From an uncultured delta proteobacterium (lineage in GTDB: Bacteria > Desulfobacterota > WTBG01 > CAIYCZ01): DNA of 6,611 nt. A program made the position numbers and the translations under genes. This document shows positions 1 to 5,188 of the stretch, piece by piece (position 1 is the first letter of the stretch; every line of letters starts with the position of its first letter). The stretch is taken from assembly GCA_903924805.1 (NCBI GenBank), contig CAIYCZ010000485.1, positions 1 through 6,611 of the forward strand. Reading direction: 5' to 3'. Below the pieces are notes generated by a model. It was not told where the DNA came from. It was given only the letters and a program-made list of their open reading frames with translations, and searched no databases.

Positions 1-223
1 CCGCAAGCAGAGAGAGCTCAAATCCAAGAGCCCTGCTCACAAGTCCATAATTCTTTATTACGTTCTCATCTTCATCCCCTGTCCCCAATCCTAAATTGAG
101 AGAACGGTACGCACCACTGCTCACACCTCCAGAGCGCGTCGTGACCGTATGCATGAGGCCATCAAATGGCAGGAGCTTTTCAAAATATAATAAGGGCACT
201 CCATCTATACTCTTTTCTATCAT
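1..223 (-). CDS. pgeF: PgeF/YfiH (laccase-domain) family purine nucleoside phosphorylase, 5' part
   Basis: This is the N-terminal 74 residues of a protein that runs off the left edge of the window. The diagnostic stretch is at residues 25-45: H25, then TTRSGGVSSGAYRSLNLGLG, followed by a GD and an N-x6-ALG segment. This matches the conserved N-terminus of the DUF152/YfiH family (about 240-270 aa). Members have been described as zinc-dependent purine nucleoside phosphorylase/adenosine deaminase enzymes, as 'polyphenol oxidase', and as the peptidoglycan-editing factor PgeF; they are cytoplasmic. The metal-binding His and Cys residues lie further on and are outside the window. The start is the ATG at 223-221, with an AGGAG at 239-235, 11 nt upstream. 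The Shine-Dalgarno directly follows the T-run of a terminator-like hairpin (246-277), so no room is left for a promoter between hairpin and gene. The family assignment is firm; the physiological role within the family is not. Confidence 0.85.
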   Translation of the reverse strand, partial: MIEKSIDGVPLLYFEKLLPFDGLMHTVTTRSGGVSSGAYRSLNLGLGTGDEDENVIKNYGLVSRALGFELSLLA

Positions 224-240
224 GATGAAATGTTCTCCTA

Positions 241-277
241 AAAAATAAGGCAGAAGTCAATAAACTTCTGCCTTATC
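241..277 (-). terminator. Intrinsic-terminator-like hairpin abutting the pgeF ribosome binding site
   Basis: A perfect 13-bp stem (246-258 pairing with 265-277, core GGCAGAAGT/ACTTCTGCC) has a 6-nt loop. On the minus strand it is followed by a run of six or seven T (246-241). The T-run runs straight into the AGGAG of pgeF. It looks like an intrinsic terminator for minus-strand transcription, either ending the upstream lipoprotein unit or acting as an attenuator in front of pgeF. It is not T-rich on the other side, so it should work in one direction only. Confidence 0.7.
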
Positions 278-300
278 AAATCAATGCTTGCTTAAAATCA

Positions 301-374
301 GCCACTGAAATCACAGAAGAACACAGAAAAAAGAAGGCCAGGATTTAGTGTGTTTCAGTGTAAGTCTGTGGCCT
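301..374. repeat. Imperfect inverted repeat of CACAGA-type elements
   Basis: The left arm reads GCCACTGAAATCACAGAAG from 301 and contains two ACACAGAA/TCACAGAA units. The right arm (about 352-372), read on the opposite strand, is GCCACAGACTTACACTGAAA. The arms share GCCAC, ACACTGAAA-like and CACAGA elements in different order. The composition resembles the widespread intergenic ACCACAGAGGACACAGAG-type repeat, in a decayed form. A related copy lies at 4818-4866. Function unknown. Confidence 0.4.
326..374 (-). terminator. Candidate terminator downstream of the OmpA-like lipoprotein gene
   Basis: On the minus strand, AGGCCA (374-369) can pair with TGGCCT (340-335), and this is followed by TTCTTTTTT. 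The stem can be lengthened imperfectly by the flanking A-rich and T-rich sequence. The loop is long (28 nt), which weakens the case. It lies about 100 nt beyond the stop codon at 473. With the hairpin at 246-277 it would make two terminators in series. Confidence 0.4.
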
Positions 375-472
375 GCTTTTCATCCCGCAATCAACAGTTA
401 TAAATGAGAGCATTGCGGTGTGGCTCAACTTGTTAATGCTCTGCCTTTTAAAAATTATATATTTGCCTGTTA

Positions 473-1156
473 TCAACTTTGCGGTTGCTGCTGGCCCGCT
501 TGCGGGGTAGGCTCAATAATTATGGCAACACGACGGTTTAGTTGACGTCCGCCTTCCGTGCTGTTGTCTGCGATAGGATTAGACTCTCCCATGCCAAGTG
601 CAGTTATACGGTAGGCATTTACGTTTTTAACCACCAGGGCGTTTTTTACCGCATTCGCCCGCTGCTCCGACAACTGTTGATTGTATGAGTCTGATCCAGT
701 GCTGTCAGTATAGCCTACTACCTTTATAGTGGTGTCGGGGTACTTATTGAGAATTTGAGCAACCCGGTCAATTTCCCCTGAACTGTATGCTGCCGGCTTT
801 ATGGTGGATGCATTTGTATCAAACAGCACATCTGATTTGAAGGTGAGAATAAGGGCATCCTTTTCCCGCTGAACTCCCTGCATGATTGCTGCCTGCTCCC
901 GCCCCTGTGACTCTGCAAGTGCCTGTTTAAATTCACGCTCCTGCTTATCCATGTAATGGCCAATGACACCACCAGCAAGACCGCCTACTACTGCGCCGAT
1001 TGCAGCGCCTTTGCCCCCACCAATTGCGTAGCCGACCCCTGCTCCAACTGCTGCGCCAACACCAGCGCCGATAGTGGTCTTTTTGTTTTCCTGCATCGTT
1101 GCGCACCCGGCTGTGACAAAAGTAATCAGTACTAATAACGCTATAAATTTCTTCAT
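473..1156 (-). CDS. Glycine-zipper / OmpA-domain outer-membrane lipoprotein (YiaD-like)
   Basis: The gene encodes 227 residues that should be anchored in the outer membrane and bind peptidoglycan non-covalently, tethering the envelope. Residues 1-18 form a lipoprotein-type signal peptide ending in TAGC; the Cys at 18 is the likely lipidation site, although the -3 residue is Thr rather than the usual Leu. Residues 29-66 are a glycine zipper with Gly at nearly every fourth position, a likely membrane-inserting helical hairpin. A charged linker follows to about 100, then an OmpA C-terminal domain (about 104-216). D151 and R166, in the GYTDSTG and LSEQRA motifs, sit 15 residues apart like the diaminopimelate-binding Asp/Arg pair of OmpA, and NRRV follows at 207-210. 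The start chosen is the ATG at 1156, with GAGGAGG just upstream; the longer TTG-initiated frame has no ribosome binding site and would bury the signal peptide. The tail is Gln/Pro-rich. The gene has its own promoter and appears monocistronic. Confidence 0.9.
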   Translation of the reverse strand: MKKFIALLVLITFVTAGCATMQENKKTTIGAGVGAAVGAGVGYAIGGGKGAAIGAVVGGLAGGVIGHYMDKQEREFKQALAESQGREQAAIMQGVQREKDALILTFKSDVLFDTNASTIKPAAYSSGEIDRVAQILNKYPDTTIKVVGYTDSTGSDSYNQQLSEQRANAVKNALVVKNVNAYRITALGMGESNPIADNSTEGGRQLNRRVAIIIEPTPQAGQQQPQS

Positions 1157-1266
1157 GTCATTTCCTCCTCTTTTATTGTTAGTGTTATGCTGTCTCAAAT
1201 ACGTATCAATAAAATAACTATCACAAAAAAAACTAAATGTGAAGCTTGCTGAACAGACGGCCGGCT

Positions 1267-1312
1267 ATTTTATTTAATATGAATTATACCGTCAACCGCC
1301 ATTATCTTTCAA
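1267..1312 (-). promoter_or_regulatory. Two overlapping sigma-70-type promoters for the OmpA-like lipoprotein gene
   Basis: Minus strand: TTGACG (1295-1290), 17-nt spacer, TAAAAT (1272-1267). Overlapping it: TTGAAA (1312-1307), 18-nt spacer, TATAAT (1288-1283). Both lie 110-160 nt upstream of the ATG at 1156, giving an untranslated leader of roughly 100-120 nt. They lie beyond the end of the peptidase remnant (stop at 1344-1342), so the lipoprotein gene does not depend on the operon upstream. Confidence 0.6.
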
Positions 1313-1341
1313 GCAGTTTAGCGCATACGCCCCTGACCTGG

Positions 1342-1581
1342 TCAGCCTTTCCGGTAATACTTCATCGCCTCAGGGGTAAATGCTTTGAGATTTTCAATCC
1401 TGGTTGTATCCGAGGGGTGAGTGCTTAAAAACTGAGGCGGTGCAGACCCCTTTTGCGAAGCAACCATCCTCTGCCAGAAATCTATTGCAGCATACGGATT
1501 ATATCCTGCCATAGCCATGAAAATAAGCCCCAGGCGGTCAGCCTCTGACTCCTGGATCCGGCTGTAGGGAATTTTGTGCTT
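1342..1581 (-). pseudogene. C-terminal remnant of an M48-family zinc metallopeptidase
   Basis: An open frame of 79 codons (1581-1345, stop TGA at 1344-1342) encodes a recognisable C-terminus of M48 (LoiP/YcaL/Oma1-like) peptidases. It reads SRIQESEADRLG, then MAMAGYNPYAAIDFWQRM, and later FLSTHPSDTTRI before the end. In this family the first Glu of the E-x-E-A-D motif is the third zinc ligand, so one ligand is retained. The HEXXH motif, the signal peptide and roughly the first two thirds of a usual 250-270 aa protein are absent. An in-frame TAA lies immediately upstream (1584-1582), there is no plausible start or ribosome binding site, and the intact aldo/keto reductase gene ends only 23 nt away. 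This is best read as a gene truncated by a deletion whose junction lies near 1580. The family assignment comes from motif recognition, without a database search. Confidence 0.75.
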
Positions 1582-1604
1582 TTATCTGTCGTAAAAAGAA
1601 TATA

Positions 1605-2636
1605 TCATCTGCTGAATTTTTCCATCAGCTCCTTCTTGCGGTTAATAGTGGGTAGATGATACGGACATTTTTCCTCACACTTTCCGCACTCTTCGCACGC
1701 CTGCAGCCAGATCATTAAAGACTCTCCCATGTTCCTCTTCTCCGGGGGCATGTTTTCATAGCTGTAGTCCTTCACCATATGCCAGAAGAGATGGATCATG
1801 TCCGGGATGTGGAGATCATTCGGGCAGGGCATGCAGTAGCTGCAGCGCCGGCAGAACTCCTTTCCCAGACAGGCAACCTCCTGCTCAAATGCGCGAAGCT
1901 CCTCCGGCGTCAGATGCGCATCACGTGCAGCACACCTTATGTTTTCGTGGAACTCGGGAAGGTTTGACACTCCGTTCAGTATGACATCAACCTGGTAGTT
2001 ATTAAAAAACTTAAAAGCAGTTTTGATATTCCTGATTGCCCCTCCTGCCAGCGGTTTCATGACAATGGTGCCGACATCAAGAGATGCTGCCAGCGGTATC
2101 AGCTCCTGCTCCGGCTCCCGTTCGATGACATTAAACGGGAACATGACCGTATCAAACTCTCCGGTCTTAATCAGCTCAACCATGACGCTTACGTGATGGC
2201 TGGTAAGCCCTATGAACTTAATCATGCCCTCATCGCGTGCCTTCCTGAACGCCTCCATGCCGCCGCCTTTGCCCATGAAGCTCTGCACCTCGTGCGGATA
2301 GAGCGCATGCACCTGGTGGATGTCAATCCAGTCAGTCTGCAGCTGGTTCAGGCTTTCCTCGATATCAGCGAGCACGTCATCCCTGGTCCGCTTATACGAC
2401 TTGCTGGCAATGATGCACTCATGTCTGCGCCCTTTTAACGCCTGGCCGATATTCGTCTCGGAATCCATGTACACCCGTGAGGTGTCGATAAAATTTATTC
2501 CGTAATCAAGCGCAGCGTGAACCAGTTGCGCTATGACCTCTTCAGTGGTGCCGCCCATTACCGTGGAAAGCGGGATACCCCCCAGCCCCCATCTGGTGAC
2601 GTGCAGATTGGTTCTGCCCAGTCTCACTTTTTTCAT
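1605..2636 (-). CDS. Aldo/keto reductase with C-terminal 4Fe-4S ferredoxin-like domain
   Basis: A cytoplasmic oxidoreductase of 343 residues, of the aldo/keto reductase type that carries an iron-sulfur tail (COG1453-like). Residues 1 to about 270 form the TIM barrel: an RLGRTNLHVTRWGLGG N-terminus, FIDTSRVY with D51 and Y56, K79 in ASKS, and H110 in DIHQVH, which together match the AKR catalytic tetrad. The tail has two Cys clusters, FCRRCSYCMPCP (C-x2-C-x2-C-x2-C-P) and ACEECGKCEEKCP (C-x2-C-x2-C-x3-C-P), able to bind two 4Fe-4S clusters. The enzyme could therefore pass electrons between a carbonyl/NAD(P)H site and a one-electron carrier; the substrate is unknown. The start is the ATG at 2636-2634, with AAAGG 6 nt upstream; the longer frame begins inside the preceding gene and lacks AKR homology. 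It is the last gene of a four-gene cluster, and the hairpin-forming palindrome at 2647-2688 abuts its ribosome binding site. No terminator is seen after its stop codon. Confidence 0.9.
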   Translation of the reverse strand: MKKVRLGRTNLHVTRWGLGGIPLSTVMGGTTEEVIAQLVHAALDYGINFIDTSRVYMDSETNIGQALKGRRHECIIASKSYKRTRDDVLADIEESLNQLQTDWIDIHQVHALYPHEVQSFMGKGGGMEAFRKARDEGMIKFIGLTSHHVSVMVELIKTGEFDTVMFPFNVIEREPEQELIPLAASLDVGTIVMKPLAGGAIRNIKTAFKFFNNYQVDVILNGVSNLPEFHENIRCAARDAHLTPEELRAFEQEVACLGKEFCRRCSYCMPCPNDLHIPDMIHLFWHMVKDYSYENMPPEKRNMGESLMIWLQACEECGKCEEKCPYHLPTINRKKELMEKFSR

Positions 2637-2646
2637 GATGTGCCTT

Positions 2647-2688
2647 TCATGTGCTGATGGAGATGTGCACATCTCCATCAGCACATGA
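2647..2688. repeat. Perfect 42-nt palindrome between the flavodoxin and aldo/keto reductase genes
   Basis: Two 21-nt arms are exactly complementary with no spacer; the centre is GATGTGCACATC and the outer ends are TCATGTGCTG and CAGCACATGA. In mRNA it would fold into a very stable hairpin with a minimal loop. It begins 13 nt after the flavodoxin stop codon, and its 3' base forms the first A of the AAAGG ribosome binding site of the next gene. No T-run follows, so it is not a standard intrinsic terminator. It may be an operator for a dimeric regulator, an mRNA stability or processing hairpin, or a translation-limiting structure. Confidence 0.85.
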
Positions 2689-2701
2689 GCCTGACAGAAA
2701 C

Positions 2702-3457
2702 TCATTTTAAAATGCCCCTGACATTCCATTCCTGATTCTCATACATAACGTATTCCCCCTCCTGCAGCAGAGCACCAACCTCATGGGTCCAGGCGCTTAT
2801 GTACTCCCAGTCACGCCAGTCTGCATGATCGGTAAAACCAATCAGCTTCCCCAGAATTTTCAGAACCACCTTTTCAAAAAAGGTGTACTGGTTTGTGTTA
2901 AAATCAACAGCGCCGCCAAAAAGCCCCATGGAGACCGGTTTGATATCAGGATATTCTGCAAGTACCGGGTCAACAAACGCCTCGCGCACGGCTTCCCGGT
3001 TTTCAGGTGTGTCATCATACAGTGCCGAGCATACAATAAAATATGCTACCGGCAGGGCTGCCAGCGTCTTTCTGTTTTTTTTGATAAACGAACGTGCACC
3101 CGGGAGCCAGTTAAACTCATAGATGGCACTGCCAATAATCACTGCATCATAGCGGTCAATATCTGAAACGTGGACAGCCAGGCGCACATCAACCTGAAAG
3201 CCGCGGGCGCACAGTTCGGTGCCGATTCGTTCTGCTACTTCTGCGGTTGAGCCATGAATGGTATCGTATGCAATAAGAATTTTTCTGGCATTCTGGTTCT
3301 CTTCTCCACAGCTTATCTCTATCAGGTCGTCAGGGGTGCGTGGATAGGCATAGGCGGATGGACCGAGTGCACACAGGCACCCCATAAACAACAGCGTGGG
3401 GAGTGCTCCGCCGGAAAACAATTTCAACAGTGCGAATAATCTCTTAAGGCTCTTCAT
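2702..3457 (-). CDS. Exported flavodoxin-domain protein (HemG-like fold)
   Basis: 251 residues. A hydrophobic N-terminus with KxxKR and a long apolar core ends in PSAYA, which suggests signal peptidase I cleavage after residue 37. From about 58 a flavodoxin domain begins: ARKILIAYDTIHGST (58-71) is the FMN phosphate-binding loop, followed by AVIIGSAIYEFNWLPGARSF and later GLFGGAVDF. These are spaced as in the flavodoxin_5/HemG group (menaquinone-dependent protoporphyrinogen oxidase, about 180 aa). HemG itself has no cleaved signal peptide, so an export signal on this fold is unusual; an uncleaved membrane anchor is possible. The start is the ATG at 3457-3455, with AGGAGG 13 nt upstream, a long spacing. 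The upstream in-frame ATG at 3505 has no ribosome binding site and would place 16 polar residues before the signal. It is the third gene of the cluster. A haem-biosynthesis role is not supported by the neighbours; electron transfer is inferred. Confidence 0.8.
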   Translation of the reverse strand: MKSLKRLFALLKLFSGGALPTLLFMGCLCALGPSAYAYPRTPDDLIEISCGEENQNARKILIAYDTIHGSTAEVAERIGTELCARGFQVDVRLAVHVSDIDRYDAVIIGSAIYEFNWLPGARSFIKKNRKTLAALPVAYFIVCSALYDDTPENREAVREAFVDPVLAEYPDIKPVSMGLFGGAVDFNTNQYTFFEKVVLKILGKLIGFTDHADWRDWEYISAWTHEVGALLQEGEYVMYENQEWNVRGILK

Positions 3458-3520
3458 GTGATTAATGATTCCTCCTGTCCATTGAAAATCTGTTTCTGCT
3501 TGCATTGTGCTGCTGTTATA

Positions 3521-4276
3521 TTACTGCTTCTGTCTGCTACTGTTTTTTGTTATCTCGTTAATCTCTGGCAGCAGCCGGTCAATTACGGTTCTCAATTCTT
3601 CCCTGGCTCTCCCGTCTTTTTCTATCAGTGTTACTAGCGCCGGGCTTAATGCATAATAGAGTCTGGTTGCCTGTTGTCCCTGTGGCGTTCTGCTCAAAAC
3701 CGTATCCCGGAACTCCCTGAGAAGCTGTACTTCCTCTGCGTGTTCTCCATAGAGCACCTCTGCGGGACAGGGTGTTGTGCCGGCTTCACAGGCATCCCCT
3801 GCCCCATCTCCGTCCGTATCTTTCTGGTCGGGATTATACACTTCAGGGCAGTTGTCCAGATCATCATTAATACCGTCGCCATCAGAATCAACGCAGGGTA
3901 CGGTCTCCCCCGTCCAGGCAGACATCCCGCCTTCCATATCATAGATATGCAGGAAGTCTTTTGCGTCTAAAAAATCTGCAGCCAGGGCGCTCCGGTGGCC
4001 GCTCTGACAGACCACTACTATATCACGATCAGCCGGGAGCTCCTGATACCGTTCCTGCAGAACCCCTGAAGTCCACGGGTAATTGCGCGCGCCGGGTATG
4101 TGCCCGGTCGTGCAGTATTCAGTTGCTTCTCTCACATCAACAACCAGCAACTGTTTATTGGCATCAATTAATTCCTTTGCCTGTTGCGGAGTAACATCAG
4201 TATGAGCCCACGCTGGTGAAGCAAGCGCAGCTATAGACATTAAAAGTGTTAGCACATGGCAGACATATCTTTTCAT
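3521..4276 (-). CDS. Exported rhodanese with thrombospondin type 3 calcium-binding repeat
   Basis: 251 residues, predicted periplasmic. Residues 1-24 are a Sec signal peptide ending in PAWA. Residues 28 to about 124 form a single rhodanese domain: VVDVREATEY (45-54), GHIPGARN (58-65) and the active-site loop CQSGHR (90-95) with C90 as the sulfur-carrying Cys, then MEGGMSAW. Residues 130-164 are a thrombospondin type 3 repeat: DSDGDGINDDLDNCP, then NPDQKDTDGDGAGDACE, a calcium-binding Asp-rich motif with two Cys that probably form a disulfide. The rest (about 172-251) is charged and probably helical, with no recognised domain. The likely activity is transfer of sulfane sulfur outside the cytoplasm; donor and acceptor are unknown. 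The start is the ATG at 4276 with AGGA close upstream; a TTG one codon earlier is less likely. It is the second gene of the cluster, 33 nt after the first and 63 nt before the flavodoxin gene. Confidence 0.88.
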   Translation of the reverse strand: MKRYVCHVLTLLMSIAALASPAWAHTDVTPQQAKELIDANKQLLVVDVREATEYCTTGHIPGARNYPWTSGVLQERYQELPADRDIVVVCQSGHRSALAADFLDAKDFLHIYDMEGGMSAWTGETVPCVDSDGDGINDDLDNCPEVYNPDQKDTDGDGAGDACEAGTTPCPAEVLYGEHAEEVQLLREFRDTVLSRTPQGQQATRLYYALSPALVTLIEKDGRAREELRTVIDRLLPEINEITKNSSRQKQ

Positions 4277-4309
4277 CAATATCCTGTGGTTAAACGTTAG
4301 TTTCAGAAT

Positions 4310-4789
4310 TTACTTACACCGGGTGATCCTGAAACAGCATTCACGGTCACCTGCCGGCATGTGTTTCATCCGCTGCCACTTTGCCACCTTGTATTGTTCT
4401 CCCAGACGGCAGTCCATTTCACAAATAAGGGCGCAGGGGTCGGGCAATGTGCGTTTTCTGGTTGCATCAAGGTGCGGGCAGCGCTCCAGGTGCTCATACC
4501 ATACCGGCTCTCCGTTTTCTTCTGTCTTTTCAATCCATATTTTCCAGCCGGTGGCCGGGAACATGTTTATCTCATACATCATGATGTCGCCGATATCTTT
4601 ACCTTCAAACATCTTTGTCCGTTTCTTAAAATTGACCTCAAAAATGTCATCATAGATAGTTTTCCCCTTTTCCTCTCCATATGCAGCAACAAGACTCTGA
4701 TACAGCAGCGGCAGCTTCAGAGCATTCATCTGAACCAGCATGTCACGCTGCTTTTCAATCGGTATCTCTTTTCCTTCGACTTTGTCCAT
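4310..4789 (-). CDS. Small Cys-rich protein resembling the L-2-amino-thiazoline-4-carboxylate hydrolase family
   Basis: 159 residues with no signal peptide or membrane segment, so cytoplasmic. The arrangement resembles the ATC_hydrolase family: a helical N-terminal part with YGEEKGKTIYDDI (37-49), then a Cys-rich C-terminal half with RCPHLDAT (103-110), C-x3-C-E-M-D-C (119-127) and a final GDRECCFRI (147-155). Named members hydrolyse L-2-amino-thiazoline-4-carboxylate to N-carbamoyl-cysteine, but many relatives are uncharacterised and some fuse to regulators, so the substrate here is open. Seven Cys fall in residues 104-158 (104, 119, 123, 127, 151, 152, 158), which could bind a metal or serve redox chemistry. 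The start is the ATG at 4789-4787, with AAGGAGGAA 5-8 nt upstream; the longer frame includes this ribosome binding site and part of the repeat. First gene of the cluster. The match was recognised by eye and is of moderate certainty. Confidence 0.65.
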   Translation of the reverse strand: MDKVEGKEIPIEKQRDMLVQMNALKLPLLYQSLVAAYGEEKGKTIYDDIFEVNFKKRTKMFEGKDIGDIMMYEINMFPATGWKIWIEKTEENGEPVWYEHLERCPHLDATRKRTLPDPCALICEMDCRLGEQYKVAKWQRMKHMPAGDRECCFRITRCK

Positions 4790-4817
4790 AACAATTTCCT
4801 CCTTAATAAAATTTTCA

Positions 4818-4915
4818 TTAACCACAGAGGACACCGAGATACACGAGTTGAAGGACTCAAGGAGTTGGGCGTGTGAGAGTTTTTAAACTCCTGAACTCCC
4901 TCATTCCCTCACTCA
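4818..4915. repeat. Decayed purine-rich intergenic repeat with about 10-bp periodicity
   Basis: The plus strand from 4821 reads ACCACAGAGG, ACACCGAGAT, ACACGAGTTG, AAGGACTCAA, GGAGTT as consecutive 10-nt blocks. The far part (4886-4915), read on the minus strand, is GAGTGAGGGAATGAGGGAGT and similar. The first block matches the ACCACAGAGGACACAGAG-type repeat seen between genes in many environmental bacterial genomes. The element lies in the predicted 5' leader of the cluster. It also explains the odd tail of a plus-strand reading frame there, which is not a gene. Confidence 0.45.
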
Positions 4916-4960
4916 TAAGCCCTGTGCACCGGTGGTTTTACATGAGCAGGTTATATCAGA

Positions 4961-4989
4961 TGTATAATACAGGAACAGGAAAAAAACAA
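4961..4989 (-). promoter_or_regulatory. Candidate sigma-70-type promoter of the four-gene cluster
   Basis: On the minus strand, TTGTTT (4989-4984), a 17-nt spacer and TATACA (4966-4961). An overlapping TATTAT (4969-4964) lacks a well-spaced -35. Transcription would start near 4954 and leave a leader of about 165 nt that includes the repeat at 4818-4915. It is the best match between the kinase terminator and the first cluster gene. Confidence 0.45.
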
Positions 4990-5083
4990 TATCGATAAAT
5001 AATGCTAAAACCTTTTGCAGCGTGATGTGTCTAATGGAATGAAACGGCTAGCCGGGTCTGAAACAGAAAATCATACCTTGAAC

Positions 5084-5134
5084 TTAATAGAAAAAGGCAG
5101 AGACCCTTTCCGGAGCCCTGCCTTTTTCTATTAA
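5084..5134 (-). terminator. Strong intrinsic terminator of the hybrid kinase gene
   Basis: A perfect 17-bp stem pairs 5084-5100 with 5118-5134, with a GGCAG/CTGCC core next to A5/T5 runs, around a 17-nt loop. On the minus strand the core hairpin is followed by TTTTTCTATT. The A-run on the other side makes it potentially bidirectional, but no plus-strand gene ends here. It lies 54 nt past the kinase stop codon and separates the kinase from the four-gene cluster. Confidence 0.85.
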
Positions 5135-5188
5135 ACATAGTTAAAAAACAATTACGTGCTCTTTGAATCTTAATTTTAATTTTTTAGA

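Larger units (their letters stand above)
224..472. other. Gene-free stretch with several hairpins
   Basis: No reading frame with coding character is seen on either strand. The stretch holds the terminator-like hairpin at 241-277, the inverted repeat and second candidate terminator at 301-374, and a third stem AGAGCATT/AATGCTCT (407-414 with 435-442, 20-nt loop) that has no T-run after it. No convincing sigma-70 promoter for pgeF was found here. The nearest candidate on the minus strand, a TTGAGC followed by TTATAA, has an unfavourable 19-nt spacer. Confidence 0.5.
4790..5083. other. Gene-free stretch upstream of the four-gene cluster
   Basis: No coding frame stands out on either strand. It contains the candidate promoter at 4961-4989, a decayed repeat at 4818-4915 and the ribosome binding site of the first cluster gene (AAGGAGG near 4799-4805). 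Within the repeat there are small stems: AGGAGTT/AACTCCT (4860-4866 with 4886-4892) and GAGTTT/AAACTC (4877-4882 with 4885-4890). Both would lie in the untranslated leader and could exclude one another. Confidence 0.5.

Noticed and set aside
1246..1428. Plus-strand 60-residue reading frame
   Set aside because: It lies opposite the promoter region and the M48 peptidase remnant, has no ribosome binding site and resembles no protein family; the minus strand explains this stretch.
2647..2688. Palindrome as an intrinsic terminator
   Set aside because: There is no T-run on either strand next to the stem, and the following gene's ribosome binding site starts at its base.
2783..3166. Plus-strand 127-residue frame opposite the flavodoxin gene
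   Set aside because: It is a shadow of the flavodoxin coding sequence with no start signals and no recognisable domain.
3471..3491. A six-codon upstream frame (MDRRNH, stop) overlapping the flavodoxin ribosome binding site
   Set aside because: It has no ribosome binding site of its own and the AGGAGG codons are explained as the Shine-Dalgarno of the flavodoxin gene; probably chance.
3694..3942. Minus-strand 82-residue frame inside the rhodanese gene
   Set aside because: It overlaps the rhodanese/TSP3 gene in another frame; the rhodanese frame has a signal peptide, conserved motifs and a ribosome binding site, and this one has none.
4361..4876. Plus-strand 171-residue reading frame
   Set aside because: It is antisense to the well-supported Cys-rich gene, and its tail (HRGHRDTR...) is simply the translated ACCACAGAGG-type repeat.
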